From Epiperipatus broadwayi (taxonomy: Eukaryota > Onychophora > Udeonychophora > Euonychophora > Peripatidae): 64,000 nucleotides of DNA. The translations under genes and the position numbers were made by a program. The stretch's first letter is position 1; the number at the start of each line of letters is the position of its first letter. The stretch lies in NCBI GenBank assembly GCA_028023455.1, contig JAQFVV010006273.1, forward strand, positions 3,732,142 through 3,796,141. Reading direction: 5' to 3'. The notes under the pieces were generated by a model that saw nothing but the letters and a program-made list of their open reading frames with translations, did not search any database and was not told where the DNA came from. Shown piece after piece: positions 36,391 to 47,446 of this stretch.

Positions 36391-36665
36391 TGAGAAGAAG
36401 AAAAAAAGTGGCAGACGAAAATTTGTTGGCAAGTAAGTATTGAAAAACTAGTTGAATAATTATGACAAATTCTTTTAATTAAATCGAGAAATCTAGAATG
36501 TCAGATTATTAATGTTCAACATACAAGATGTGTCGTTATTCTGGTATAAATATAGAAGCATCAATGTGTTTAAAATAAATATTATAGAATATCTAAATTA
36601 AATTATACGAATAAAAAAGTAATCTGGAGGTAAAAGGAATTGAAGATAGTTAATTTTTTTTTATA

Positions 36666-36747
36666 TGTCAAATACGTTGACCGGGAAGTGAACCCGGACC
36701 AGCTACTTATAAGGCAGCTATGCTAACCACTAGGCCATCAACGCATG
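36666..36747 (-). mobile_element. Short tRNA-derived SINE, Ile-like variant
   Basis: On the minus strand, GCGTTGA pairs with TCAACGT as an acceptor stem. GCTGC-CTTATAA-GTAGC forms an anticodon arm with anticodon TAT, and CCGGG-TTCACTT-CCCGG forms a T arm. The D stem is poor and an A-rich tail follows. It could be mistaken for a tRNA gene, but the family resemblance to nearby SINEs, the tail and possible flanking repeats (TAGTTAATT and TAGTTCATT) favour a retroposon. Confidence 0.7.
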
Positions 36748-37212
36748 ACTAGTTCATTATTATTTAGATTTAATGTGTAAACAAAAAAAATGTATTTAAT
36801 ATTTTTGTGTTCCAAAGAAAGTTATTATTAATCTTTAACGTTTGATTGAATACAAGTTTAAAGTATGTATCTGGAATTATATAAGAAATTTGGATAACAG
36901 AAGACAGCTTGAAAGGCGGTGTTCAAATCCCTTATATTAATCTTTACAGAAATATTACGTAAATATACAATTATTAGGATTAGATTTATTTAATAGTAAT
37001 TGTATAAACGTCTCGGACATGTGTGCTTACAATTCTCTAATATTCTTTATCCTGTTTTCTGCGTGATAACATTTATATCTACTTTGAATATGTGTATTAA
37101 TATATATGTGTCAAGATTAATATGAGAATTTAAACATTTTTTGTAGTTATGGGAAATTTTGTCTAGATTAATTTTTTCGTTATGCATGTATTATATAACA
37201 ATCAGTATTATA
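36748..37212. other. AT-rich spacer
   Basis: Nothing recognised. A partial B-box-like GTTCAAATCCC lies at 36921. Confidence 0.55.
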
Positions 37213-37520
37213 AAAAGCAAACTATATTGTGCAGGTTAAAAAGTAATGTCTCTTAACAAATGTGGCTATTCTGATTTTTAAAAAAAACCGGAAACGCAGA
37301 ATAAAAATAATACAAATCTACACAAAATAATATTCACATATATGTATTGATTCTTCAGAGTAATGCACCTTCTGATATACTGCCTATTATATTCTGCTGT
37401 TGGAAACTTTTTTCTAAAAACGTAGCAATTTTACTTATTCTTTGCCATTGTACTTTTTTTGAGCCATATGTTCCCAAAAAAAGGAGTCAATGTTACAACT
37501 CTTTAGACTAAAATAATTTT
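37213..37520 (-). pseudogene. Possible mariner-type transposon 3' end
   Basis: Read on the minus strand, a poorly preserved frame with HMAQKK and a region rich in basic residues precedes a 3' UTR ending in GAGACATTACTTTTTAACC. Terminal sequences of this type are common in mariner elements. The homology is weak and mostly positional; no catalytic residue is visible. A random AT-rich segment is a fair alternative. Confidence 0.3.
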
Positions 37521-37837
37521 TATTATACAAACAGGATTTATTTTTCCAATAAAGTAACACTTTTTAAAAGTTTGTTATAATTCATTTGCTTAGTTTAACA
37601 CTTTCAAATCTAGCAACCCAAATAGCAAATTGGTTGGTCTTATAATCTTGTCATCATATTTTCAAAATACAATACAGAGCAGCTTTATAATAATTATTTA
37701 TGATTTTATATCAATATGTTGTCCCTGATTCAGTGTGCACAATAATATTGGTCTAGTAACAATCCTATATTAGAACTAATTCAGTTAAAAAAATACAATA
37801 AAACACCATATCATTTAATTTATTAAGTAGCCCAACT
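37521..37837. other. AT-rich spacer
   Basis: Nothing recognised. Confidence 0.55.
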
Positions 37838-37940
37838 GATGAGTGCTGGTTCAGCATGTAATGCATCTTGGGGGGTCATTTGTCTTTTATTGTATCTTTA
37901 TTTATATGAAATTATTTATGAAATTAAAAAAAATGGAAAA
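37838..37940 (+). repeat. Dispersed repeat R1, partial copy C
   Basis: It carries GATGAGTGCTGGTTCAGCAT, GCATCTTGGGGGG and TTTGTCTTTTATTGTATC, then a TTTATATGAAATT tail. It is very similar to copy A at 5.07 kb, including the run of six Gs that copy B lacks. Confidence 0.75.
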
Positions 37941-38059
37941 ATATGGAAGTTGTCCATCTATAAAAAAACAATTGAAGTTCTCATTGCATCTTAGTTTCTA
38001 AGTTAATTTTCCCAATTAAAAAGTTATCAAACATCTAAATGGCTCACATCCTTAAGTTG

Positions 38060-38600
38060 ACAACTATCTTGAAAAAGTTGTTGAAGATTTAATGTTTATT
38101 ACTTGCTGATACAACACCAAATTTTTTTTGAAGATTGATCACTAAATCCAAATTTTTCCATGTTGTCTTCAAAACATGGAAATTATTAGGCAGTTTATTT
38201 TTTTAACTTGCATGAATAGCAAAATCATCAGCTTGCTGTAAATTTAGAAAGCAAGGCAATGGATTCTTACTTTTGTTCAAAATCAATTCGAATAAAAACT
38301 TTACTAATCACATTTGGCATTTTGATACCTCTTTCTTGAAGCAATCTATACATTTCGCAAAAATCAATTTATAAAGATGAAAAACAAAACTGAGATAATG
38401 CATATTCTTGTATGCCATTTGTTTTCATTTCAAATTTCTCAGATTTTTCACTACCTAAACTAGTAATTTATTTTATATCATCACATAAAAGCTGCATAAA
38501 ATATTGATAAACTTAGCAAATACTCAATAAATTTCAATCAGGGCTAATAAATATTTTGATTAACTTCACTACAATGAGTAAAAAAACAATACAGTATTTA
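38060..38600 (-). pseudogene. Decayed LINE reverse transcriptase fragment
   Basis: On the minus strand legible pieces in shifting frames are DDFAIHAS (the catalytic AD-D box, near 38225), FHVLKTTWKNLDLVINLQK and VLYQQV (38175-38110). This order matches the palm end of LINE reverse transcriptases of the Jockey/CR1 type, where ADD is followed by a helix, GL-I---KT and Y. Upstream MPNVISKVFIRIDFEQK (about 38300) would be the segment preceding the GVRQG box. Many stops; short and dead. Confidence 0.6.
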
Positions 38601-38976
38601 AATCAGGCATTGTATAGAAGATTTTTTAAAATATTTATTTGGGAATAAAAACCATATATACAATCCTTTTTATTGGCTAAAAGCATAGTTTTAGGTAACC
38701 ATTCAGTTCTGACAGCAAACTATATAAAAAAATATATATTGAAAGTACTTTATTTATAAATTGCATTAATAGTGAAATCATAATAACAGGTGGTATAACT
38801 TCATGAATCCTTTTTCTAAAAAAAAAAAAAAAGTTAGTTAATTTGAGGTTACAACATTCTCGAGATAGTTTAAAACTTCTCCAGCTATCCCATCGGAATT
38901 TGCAATATTTCCGTTTTTACGAGCAGAAATTAATTTTTTTTAAATTTGATCAAGCTAGTATCTTTTTTTTTTCCAT

Positions 38977-39073
38977 ATGTCATAGCATCGGCAGGGAGGC
39001 GAACCCGCAACAACCGTCTGCAAACAACTGCTTGCTTGCAAGGCGGCTGCGCTGACCTCTTGGCTAACAACGC
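38977..39073 (-). mobile_element. Short tRNA-derived SINE with clear target duplication
   Basis: On the minus strand it runs from AGCGTTGTTAGCCAAGAGG through the B-box region GCGGGTTCGCCTCCC to GCCGATGCTATGACATATGG and an A-tract. It is flanked by a direct repeat, TCAAGCTAGTATCTTT (38950-38965) against TCAAGCTAGAGTCTTT (39080-39095). This proves insertion as a unit of about 100 bases and makes a long SINE body unlikely. Confidence 0.85.
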
Positions 39074-39095
39074 TTAACATCAAGCTAGAGTCTTT

Positions 39096-40489
39096 GTAAA
39101 TAAATAGTTGATAAACTATTAGTGCGTACAATAAATTTGCTAATGGCTTAGTATATATCATTCATGCCAATATAACAAAAAACCAATCACTCTTATTAAT
39201 GTCTTAGAAAGTGGATTATCTATTTTAGTGTATTAGTATGTAAATCTCATTTCAAAGTATCATTAATATAATAAATCACTCATATTAATACATCAGTAAG
39301 TAAAACATCAATATCGATGTATAAGTAAATCACTCATATTATTGTATCAATAAATAAAAACATCCATAACAACGTAACAGTAAGTTTTATCAAACAGCAG
39401 CACATTTAAATTTGCACGTATTCTAAATATTCTATATACACGTGGAATATTATTGAAATATACATCTTGGAAAGCATTATATATTTTTTAAATAATAAGA
39501 TAAAATTAAGCCCGCTTAAATTTTTACTAAAGTATATATTTTAAATAATTAACATACCTAATATTTATCAGCAGGAAGATGTAAAAATCAAAGGAATAAA
39601 TGATTAATAAAAGCATTAAACGTGTGAATAATAAATTTAATCTTAATATGTCACAGAAAATTTGTAGACTATATATTCAAATTAACAAACGTAATTAGCA
39701 TATTATTCAACACATCTTGGAATGCACGTATGCTTGCGATTCTTAGACATTGGTGACTTAATCTAAAATTAAATTTTATTTTAGACTTATTAAATGATTT
39801 TACTAAATTTTTAATTTCCAGGTATGATTAACATTATATGTATTTAATACAATTAAAACAGAACTAAATACGATTTTCTGAACAATATTAAATGGTTGGA
39901 ATAACTAACCTTTGATGCCTTAAGGCTAAAGCTTTTATATTATTACAAACCAAAAATTTTCTCTAATTGATTTCAGAGCCATTCCTCCGATAAAATTTTC
40001 AAATCCTTTAACTTTGAATTCATTTTCTATTTAGAAAAAGAATTTGTAAAAATTTGAACAAACGATTTTAATTTAGCATCGTACTCAAAGTTTTAATTTA
40101 TCATTTTAACTAATTAATAAAAGATTCCCTATTGTCTTTGGGAAAGGACGATCAGAAAGCTTATCGAAAGACTAACTTTTAATTATATAAATTTGAATAA
40201 AATGGTAAACATGAAATAAAACATTCCGATATAATAAAACTTTATAACGAATATATGTTTAATTATCTACAAATATATACGTGCAATTCACGTAATTAAA
40301 ATATAAATTTTTTTTATGAATATTTTATCATGAGGTAATTAATGACATTAACAAATTTAAACATAAGATAATTAGCTTCAATAAAGACTTAACTAATAAC
40401 CTCAGTTTTAATTTTGAACCTAACGTATATTGAAGATAGTATACAGTTTCATTATATTTGGAAATATTCACTGTTAGTGACAGGGTTTG
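39096..40489. other. AT-rich non-coding stretch
   Basis: No gene is seen. A loose array of AATCACTCATATTA-like phrases spaced about 60 bases apart (39180-39380: TAAATCACTCATATTAATAC and variants) suggests a decayed short tandem repeat. Confidence 0.5.
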
Positions 40490-40880
40490 AACTAGGTTAA
40501 AGGTGGGATCTCATGAAGCTTGGATCGAACTTAGATTCAACCGCTTCAGTATATATTGTAACTGGACAAGAACAAACCTCACTCTTCGTTGGTTTTATTT
40601 CCTGATTAGCATATTGCAGGAAGGAACTATTGATTGGCATTCCCCAATGCAGACGTCATCCCACCTACAACAATATTTCCTGCTCATCAGAGGATGTAGC
40701 GCCATAGAGACTGGAAGCATCTAGAAATTTATGCTTGGTTTCCCAAATGGTGTTCCATCTCATTACAACCTTACTTCCCATCGTCTGGTTATGCCGAACA
40801 TAGCTCAGGAGGCACGAGATTCTTGTGAGCAAGATGCAATGAATAATTAGTGATGCAAAAATGGAACTAAACAATTAGAT
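40490..40880 (-). other. GC-richer unclassified block
   Basis: This block is clearly less AT-rich than its surroundings. On the minus strand it ends with AGTTCAAACCCTGTCAC, a Pol III B-box-like sequence, and includes GCATCTTGCTCACAAGAATC and CCTCTGATGAGCAGG. Sixty- to seventy-codon frames on both strands match no protein I know. It may be an unclassified SINE or element end. Confidence 0.4.
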
Positions 40881-40959
40881 TAATTTTTAATAACAACAAT
40901 TTTATTAACAATAATTCATTAGCAAGTAAACAGAAGTAAATGGATTTGTCCTTCTAATA

Positions 40960-41670
40960 TAGTTCATATAATGAGAAGAAGTCTCGAAATATTTCAGATA
41001 AGTTATCCAAGAAAAAACCTATTTTTTAGTTCACATGATGAGAAGTCTAAAAATATTTTATGTAGGTTATCCGAGCAAAAACCCATTTTCTTAGTTTACA
41101 TGATGGGAAGAAGTCTAAAGACACATTTCAGGTAGATATACATATACAATTAATATACAAGAATTAATAATCACATTTTGACGATGATAGAAGCAGTTCA
41201 AGTAGGGGTGCAGATACAATATAAGTGTTCATAATTATCTTCTGATGTTGATAGAAGCATTTCAGATAGATATACATATGCAATTAATAAGCAAATGTTT
41301 TTAACCATTTATTCCAGGTCTGTAGAAGCATTTTAAGCAGGAACCCATACACAATTTATAAATAAATGCTTTTGACTATTGATTTCAAATCTATAGAAGC
41401 ATTTAAAGTAGATGAAGAAATAATATCAATATTACAATTATTATTCCAGGTATGTGAAAGCATTTCAGGTAGTTATACAGATAATATCAGTATTGCAATT
41501 ATTATTCCAGGTTTGTGAAAGCATTTCAGATAAGTATACATATTTTATTAATTCATAAATGTTTGTAATCATTTATTCCGGGTCTGTAAAAACATTTTGT
41601 GTAGATGCGCAGATAATATCAGTAGTACAATTATTATTCCAGGTTTGTGAAAGTATTTCAGGTAGATGTA
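40960..41670 (+). repeat. Degenerate tandem repeats, about 75-bp unit
   Basis: The phrases TTATTCCAGGTTTGTGAAAG, GCATTTCAGGTAGATATAC and AGATAATATCAGTATTACAA recur about every 75 bases, best from 41440 to 41670 and more weakly back to 41210. At 40977-41130 a second short pattern (AAGTCTAAAAATATTTT, then GTTATCCGAGCAAAAACC) repeats about three times. No coding capacity. Confidence 0.75.
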
Positions 41671-42011
41671 TATTTATATTCAACATAAGAGTTATTTGAT
41701 TTTAAAAAATTATGTTTATAAACCTATCATATTTAGTATCATCACAAGAAAAACACAGCATTTATGACCCTTCATTTATAGCATCTCTATCTATAGGCTG
41801 TAAAATAGAGGAATTATAATACAACGTGTAGTTACATCTTGATAAGGCTCCAATATAGAAGCGAAATCCGGGTTGATAAGGTTTATTAAACATAATATTT
41901 TTTAAAAAAGTTGTCTTATTAAATAATTTTTATTGAATTATTTTTTAATATATTACGTTGCAAAGACAACATTATGAACAAGTTTTAATTTAAAATTTGA
42001 TCATTTTTTAA

Positions 42012-42470
42012 TGTATATTTATACACATACGCGTTATTTGATTAAGATATATATATATATAACACACACAAAAGCATTTATGATTTATATAGCATCTTAT
42101 TATTTTTAGAATCATTACAGGTAGGTAATCAGGTAATATCAGCAATTCCATGTGTGGAGCATTTATAATCCAATCAAGTATAGTGTATATATTTATACAC
42201 ATACATTTTATTATTTTATTAAGATATAGCTAACATGCATATAAGTATTTATGATTCATATAGCATTTTATTATTTTTAATAATCATTACAGTTAGGTAA
42301 GCAGGTAATATCAGCAATTCCATGTTTGTGGAGCATTTATAATCCAATCCAATATAGATGTATATTTATACACATACATTTTATTATTTTATTAAGATAC
42401 AGATAACACGCACATAAGTATTTATGATTCATATAGCATTTTATTATTTTTACCATATCTTTGATTGACA
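42012..42470 (+). repeat. Tandem array, 173-bp unit, about 2.6 copies
   Basis: Units start with TGTATATTTATACACATAC at about 42012, 42186 and 42359. Each holds GCATTTATGATTTATATAGC, AATCATTACAGGTAGGTAA, GCAGGTAATATCAGCAATTC and a closing GGAGCATTTATAATCCAATC. The last copy is cut after the ATTTTATTATTTTTA segment. Part of the unit (AGGTAATATCAG) resembles the 75-bp array just upstream, so the two arrays may share an origin. Confidence 0.88.
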
Positions 42471-43736
42471 TTTCCATTTAGCTGGTTCATTTGAAATAAT
42501 TATTACAATTATTATTAGAGGTATTTCTATTATTTGAACATACCTTAAATTTTATGAAATAATTGGCATTTAACTAATGAAATATATAACACATATATAT
42601 GTGTGAGAGTGTTTTTAATTAAATAATAACGATTTTCATTTTTTGTTTTCATTGTAAAATAAAGATAAAAAAAAAAAACTATTGTCAATTTTTGACTTAG
42701 GTTAATAATTGATTGTAAAAACTTTTCTTAAGACTAATAATATAATCTTTTCTCTCTTTTGTTTTATAAAAATTAATAGCTATAATTTTAATTCATATTT
42801 TATTGTAATTGAATCATTTCTAATTGCTTGCCTCTAAATTTCATGTCTTCATTTATTACTGCATTACTAAACAACTGGGGGTTTGTCTTGAACAGCACAT
42901 TAAAACTTCTAGACAAGACTTGGAATTCACATAATTCGCAGATAGAGAGAGGACAAGTGGTCTCTAGCCAATGGTCATATTGGGATTTTTCATTAGGCTG
43001 TTTGATGGTCTCATTTAGTCACTTTTTAGTACTCTTGTAGCTAAATCTTGGGTCTCTGAATCAATTAACCAACTTCTAATGATTTTGCAGCCTATTTATA
43101 ACTTTTCTCTCTATCAGAATGGATTCACCTTATGTGCCTGCTGAATCCAATTGTTTTTTGGTGTTTTCATCCATGTCTGTGCCATTAACCCCCCAAGTTT
43201 ATTGGACAGTTTTTCTTTGGCAGGAACAGACTGTTTTTATTTATCTGACTGGGTGTTTTCAACTTTTTAATTAATTTTCTCTTGCCTGAGCAATGACTTG
43301 ACACCTACAGTTATTCTGCTTCATAAATCATTCTTCTGAAATATAGAATGAGCTGAAAAGCAGTAAAGAGATTTTTATTTAAATGGTTGTTTTTCTCACT
43401 TGAATTTATTAATTTTAGTAAAGAAAGATTTATACTTTCTTTAACTGCAAATATAGACATATTTGCTTTTCTTTTTTTTAACAAGTTTGATTTCCTTTTA
43501 ATTTGACCAAATTATCATTTTTAATTGCACTCAAATTTCATTACTTACTTTTTCTTTTTTTTAAAAAATATTGATAGTCTTTTTTAAAAATATTACTAGT
43601 CTGACTTAAAATATTATTAGTCTTTTAAATGGGGGGGGGGATCTTATAAATATATATGTAAAACAGTGGGTCTGTTTCAATATATATATATGTCTTGAAC
43701 ATAAATGTAATAATAAGATAACAAATTACTGTATTA
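42471..43736. other. AT-rich non-coding stretch
   Basis: No gene is recognised. A less AT-rich patch at about 42870-43200 has no coding similarity that I can name. A G-run (ten G) lies at about 43631. Confidence 0.5.
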
Positions 43737-44859
43737 CTTTGAATATAAGATGCACTTTTCCCCCCTAAAAATTAAATTGAAAACAAAGGTGTAGAATAGT
43801 GTTAAATCTTTTTTAATCAAAATAAAAAAGATTTAACATTAAATGTCAATATTTTGGGAATTAATTTCATAAACAGTTTTAATTCTCTCAAATCACTACT
43901 CTTAATTTTATTTTAACATTTTACTATTACTTTATCAAAAAAACTGTACTGAATAAACTTTAGAAACAATGAACTAAAAACTGTTTTTTGCTTTGATTAG
44001 TTGTTTTTTGTTTTCTATACAAGAATGAACCTGACAACAATTTTAACAGTTCAGATATCTTCTGTTTTGATTTCCAAGTGAAAACATATTTTAGAATATT
44101 TTTATACACATTTATAGTATTTTCCAGAAAATATTTGTAAAAATATTAATTATTTTAGAATGATTCATATATTCATAGAAAAAGTTATTTTACATGAAAG
44201 CAAATTGAGAAAGAAATCAATGATGTATGCTGCACTTTGTAATTAAATACAAAAATACATTTTATAATTAACTGCTATAGATTATTTTTGCCAATTATAA
44301 AGAGAAATTTTTTTTTAAATGTTCATTTATTTTAATAATTGATAAATTATTAATTTGCATTTTAGAAAATATTTTTAATCAAAAGAAAAAAAAGATTTAC
44401 CAGTAACATTAAATGCCAATATCACATTAAAAATTCTGTTTTCTTTGGGGAAAAAAATGTTGCAGTATTTTCACACACAAAACAAGATATTGTAATGAAA
44501 ACAATATACATATAATCTTGAGTAGTTCTTGGGAAGGTATATCTGAAGAAATAACCAAAAAAATCATTCTTAAAATGTTGCATTACTAACAATTTAAATG
44601 GTCTGAAGATATATTCTGGTGAAATAGTGAAGATAAGAAAGAATTCAAGTTCTGAAAGTGAAGATATAAAAAGTGAAAGTAAGTCTGAAGAAGATTTACA
44701 ATAAATTAGAAAAGCTTATTGTATTTATATTAATTTCTATTTAAATAAATATAAGTGTTTCTTATTTTTTCAATAAAATCATCTAAAATCCCCCCCCCCC
44801 CATTTTCTGAACTTAAAATTCTAATACATCTTAAATTTAGGGGCATCTTATAGTCGAAG
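43737..44859 (+). mobile_element. pogo/Tigger-like DNA transposon remnant with TA target duplications
   Basis: The ends are inverted: CTTTGAATATAAGATGCAC on the left and, reverse-complemented, CTTCGACTATAAGATGCCC on the right, each flanked by TA (43735-43736 and 44860-44861). TA duplication and the ATAAGATGC ends are typical of Tc1/mariner-pogo-Tigger elements. Near the right end a plus-strand frame has CITNNLNGL followed by the acidic, serine-rich tail SSSESEDIKSESKSEEDLQ and a stop (about 44575-44704), which resembles the C-terminus of pogo-like transposases. Most of the transposase is missing, so it is non-autonomous. Confidence 0.75.
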
Positions 44860-44861
44860 TA

Positions 44862-45725
44862 TTATGTATTATAGGCACAATAAAGACAACCTAAATAGCA
44901 TATATGACAATATCTTTGCAATATACTTACAATTAAAAATAAAAATAAAAAACAATAAAATGATAATTAGAATATTTAAAAATGATAAAAAAACTTAAAA
45001 TAAAAAATAAAGAAAGAAAAATTGTATATTACTGAACTAGAATTTATTCTTAAGAACAATTATGCTTAAGAAGAAAAAATTTTCTGTCTGCATAATTAAT
45101 TTTGATTTTAATTTAAAGAAAAGTTTTCATAATAAGAAATAATTATAGTAAATTCTTATGATACTATAATAATAAAATTGATTAAAATAAATTATAAAAA
45201 TAATTTTATATAAACATTATTTTGGTTTTTGGGGAATAATGAATGAAGTGATAGATTTATTTTATTATTTAAATATTTTTATTTAAAATATATATATTTA
45301 TTTTTGTATTTATTTATTTATATATTGTATACTACTGATTTATTTTAATTTGTTTATATTTGGTTAATTCGCAGATATATTTCTGAAATATTTACCTTTA
45401 TAAAGATTATATTAAATAACAGAAACATTGGTGCATATAAAAATATGTATGGACACTGTTCATAATAAATTTGTTCAAGAATAAGCAAGTTTAATAAAAG
45501 TATGCTTCATTCTATATATTTATAAATTATTTTTATTTCTTTTGAAGTTAGTGATGCTTTATTTATTTACAGACTGGAAATGATAACTCTATTTTAGTAA
45601 ATACAAGTATATAAAGATAGGTTGAAAATTTAACAATTAAAACTTTTATTTTGTTTAGATATTAAAAATATAAAATTAAAATAACTTGTTTTTCTCTTCA
45701 CCAATAAAAATTGTAATTATACATA
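44862..45725. other. AT-rich spacer
   Basis: Very AT-rich, with no coding or repeat structure that I can name. Confidence 0.6.
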
Positions 45726-45729
45726 TGCG

Positions 45730-45900
45730 ATTTTTTCATATAGGCAATGTATTTGAACCCAATTCTGCCCAAATAATTTGCACAGAGAAGAGTGATGCCA
45801 AAAGAAAGGTTAAAGAAGCTTTTTACATAGCAAATGATCTCAGTGCCATTAATAGAAGAGAAGCATGATTTGCTTTCTCCAAACATTGGACTAACTAATT
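45730..45900 (+). pseudogene. Penelope-like element, C-terminal fragment
   Basis: A plus-strand frame encodes AQIICTEKSDAKRKVKEAFY, then INRREA and, after a stop, FSKHW. The pattern E-x(5)-R-K-x-K-E-x(2)-I followed by NR-G closes the GIY-YIG endonuclease of many Penelope-like retroelements. Only this end is left; the RT and the rest of the endonuclease are not adjacent. Confidence 0.6.
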
Positions 45901-46723
45901 AAATATTCAAATGCATTTGCATATGTGTACAATAAATTACAACAGTCTTCATTCAGTAAAGCTATGAGTATGAGATTAGAATGCTAAATCTTGAAAGCGC
46001 TAAGCAGGCATATTAAACATTATAGTATAATTACAGCTTCACTAACACATGCAAAAAAATCACATATGTATAATTAAAATTAAAATAAATGGAAAATAAA
46101 TCGGTGGAGAATTTTTTTAAGATATTGTGAAAAAAATTATATAAAATTTTTTAAGTAGGAGAAAATGAATTTTTCTTTTCTTTTATTTATGTTGGACATA
46201 AAAAGATATAATTCATTATCATTAGACAATTATGAAATTTATTAGTAGTATTATAATGTCATATTAAAAAATTGTAATAAATATGACAACAAATGAATTT
46301 TTAATATTAAACTATTACAACTTTTGCTTCTTGACATTATTCATACAGTTTCTAAATAAGAATTTTTAAAAAATGAAATAAATATCAAGAGATCAAATAA
46401 TTTTTTGCATTAGTGATGCTATAAATTTCAATAAAAAAAAATTAAAAATTTCTGAAACAAAATTTAAAAAAGATTTTGAAAAATAATTTTAAAACATCTC
46501 ACGATAATATGCAGACATAAAATTAAGAAATTCACAACAGAATTCAAAATGGGGGGGGGGGGGAATATACTCAAAATGAAATCAAAAGATCATACATTTA
46601 TTTGTAAATAAAATTGATGTGTAATAAAAATATGTATTAGGTATATAATTGATGTGATACAATTTATAAAATTAAACATAGTTCAATGTAAATGTAAACA
46701 AAGGGAGGAAATCATCCTCCCCC
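45901..46723. other. AT-rich spacer
   Basis: Nothing recognised. A G-run (12 G) lies at about 46551-46562. Confidence 0.6.
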
Positions 46724-46879
46724 AGGGCTGTAACTTAAAAACACTCTAAATATTGAATCAAGAATAGAATGAATCTATAAATCTATTTATGCTTACAAAA
46801 TTAGAGCTAACAAGAATAAGTGGATTTATTTTATTCTTGATCCTTTGTTCAACATTTAGAGTGTTTTTAAGTCACAACC
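46724..46879. repeat. Small foldback MITE
   Basis: The left arm (46724-46775) and right arm (46822-46879) are reverse complements over about 50 bases (AACTTAAAAACACTCTAAAT, then TTGAA and TCAAGAATA). Only about 46 bases lie between them. Outside, CCCCAGG and CCTGG extend the pairing a little. There is no coding content. Confidence 0.8.
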
Positions 46880-46915
46880 TGGTAGAGAGTGATTTGCTCT
46901 TTTATATATATATAA

Positions 46916-46956
46916 AATAAAGAGCATGCTAATAGCTCCAAACAACCTTTTTTACA
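46916..46956 (+). repeat. Fragment of the next foldback element
   Basis: AATAAAGAGCATGCTAATAG followed by CTCCAAACAA matches the inner half of the left arm at 47292-47325. This is a detached partial copy. Confidence 0.7.
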
Positions 46957-47260
46957 TTTTTTATGATAGATGTTATAAGAGAAAGCATTTAAATCATCTT
47001 TATCTAGGATTGTACCATCATTTTGAGCTATGGTTTTCATTAGTGAGGGGCTAGGATATCAGATTTAAACCACCAACTTAAGTTAATCATTTAAGATCTG
47101 AAAATTTCAGACATCTACATGTTTTTAATTTCAGTTCTCCAACTGAACTAATCATATGGGTCTGAACTTAATTCAGATATCTCTTATATTAATAAGCTTA
47201 ATTTAATTTAGCCAGGACCCCCCGATAGCAAAATAATAATAGTAATAAAATCAATTTATA

Positions 47261-47446
47261 GACTTATATAGCTTGCATTTACAAATATGTAAAATAAAGA
47301 CTATGCTAATAGCTCTAAACAAGCTTTTTTTTAAATTTGGTGTCCTAAACTCCCCATTGAAGAGAACCATAGCTTAAAAAAAGCTTGTTTAGAGCTATTA
47401 GCATGCTCTTTGGTTTACATATTTGTAAATGCAAGCTATATAAGTC
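47261..47446. repeat. Foldback element with 76-bp arms
   Basis: The left arm (47261-47337) and right arm (47371-47446) are near-perfect reverse complements. Both read GACTTATATAGCTTGCATTT, then ACAAATATGTAAA and GCTAATAGCTCTAAACAAGC, across a 33-base spacer. A partial direct copy lies 370 bases upstream. Probably a MITE. Confidence 0.88.

Noticed and set aside
36666-36747. Functional tRNA-Ile gene
   Set aside because: The D stem is weak, an A-tract follows and the sequence belongs to a SINE family with dispersed tailed copies.
40665-40874. Protein-coding exon in the GC-richer block
   Set aside because: Neither strand gives a recognised domain, and a Pol III B-box-like end suggests a repeat instead.
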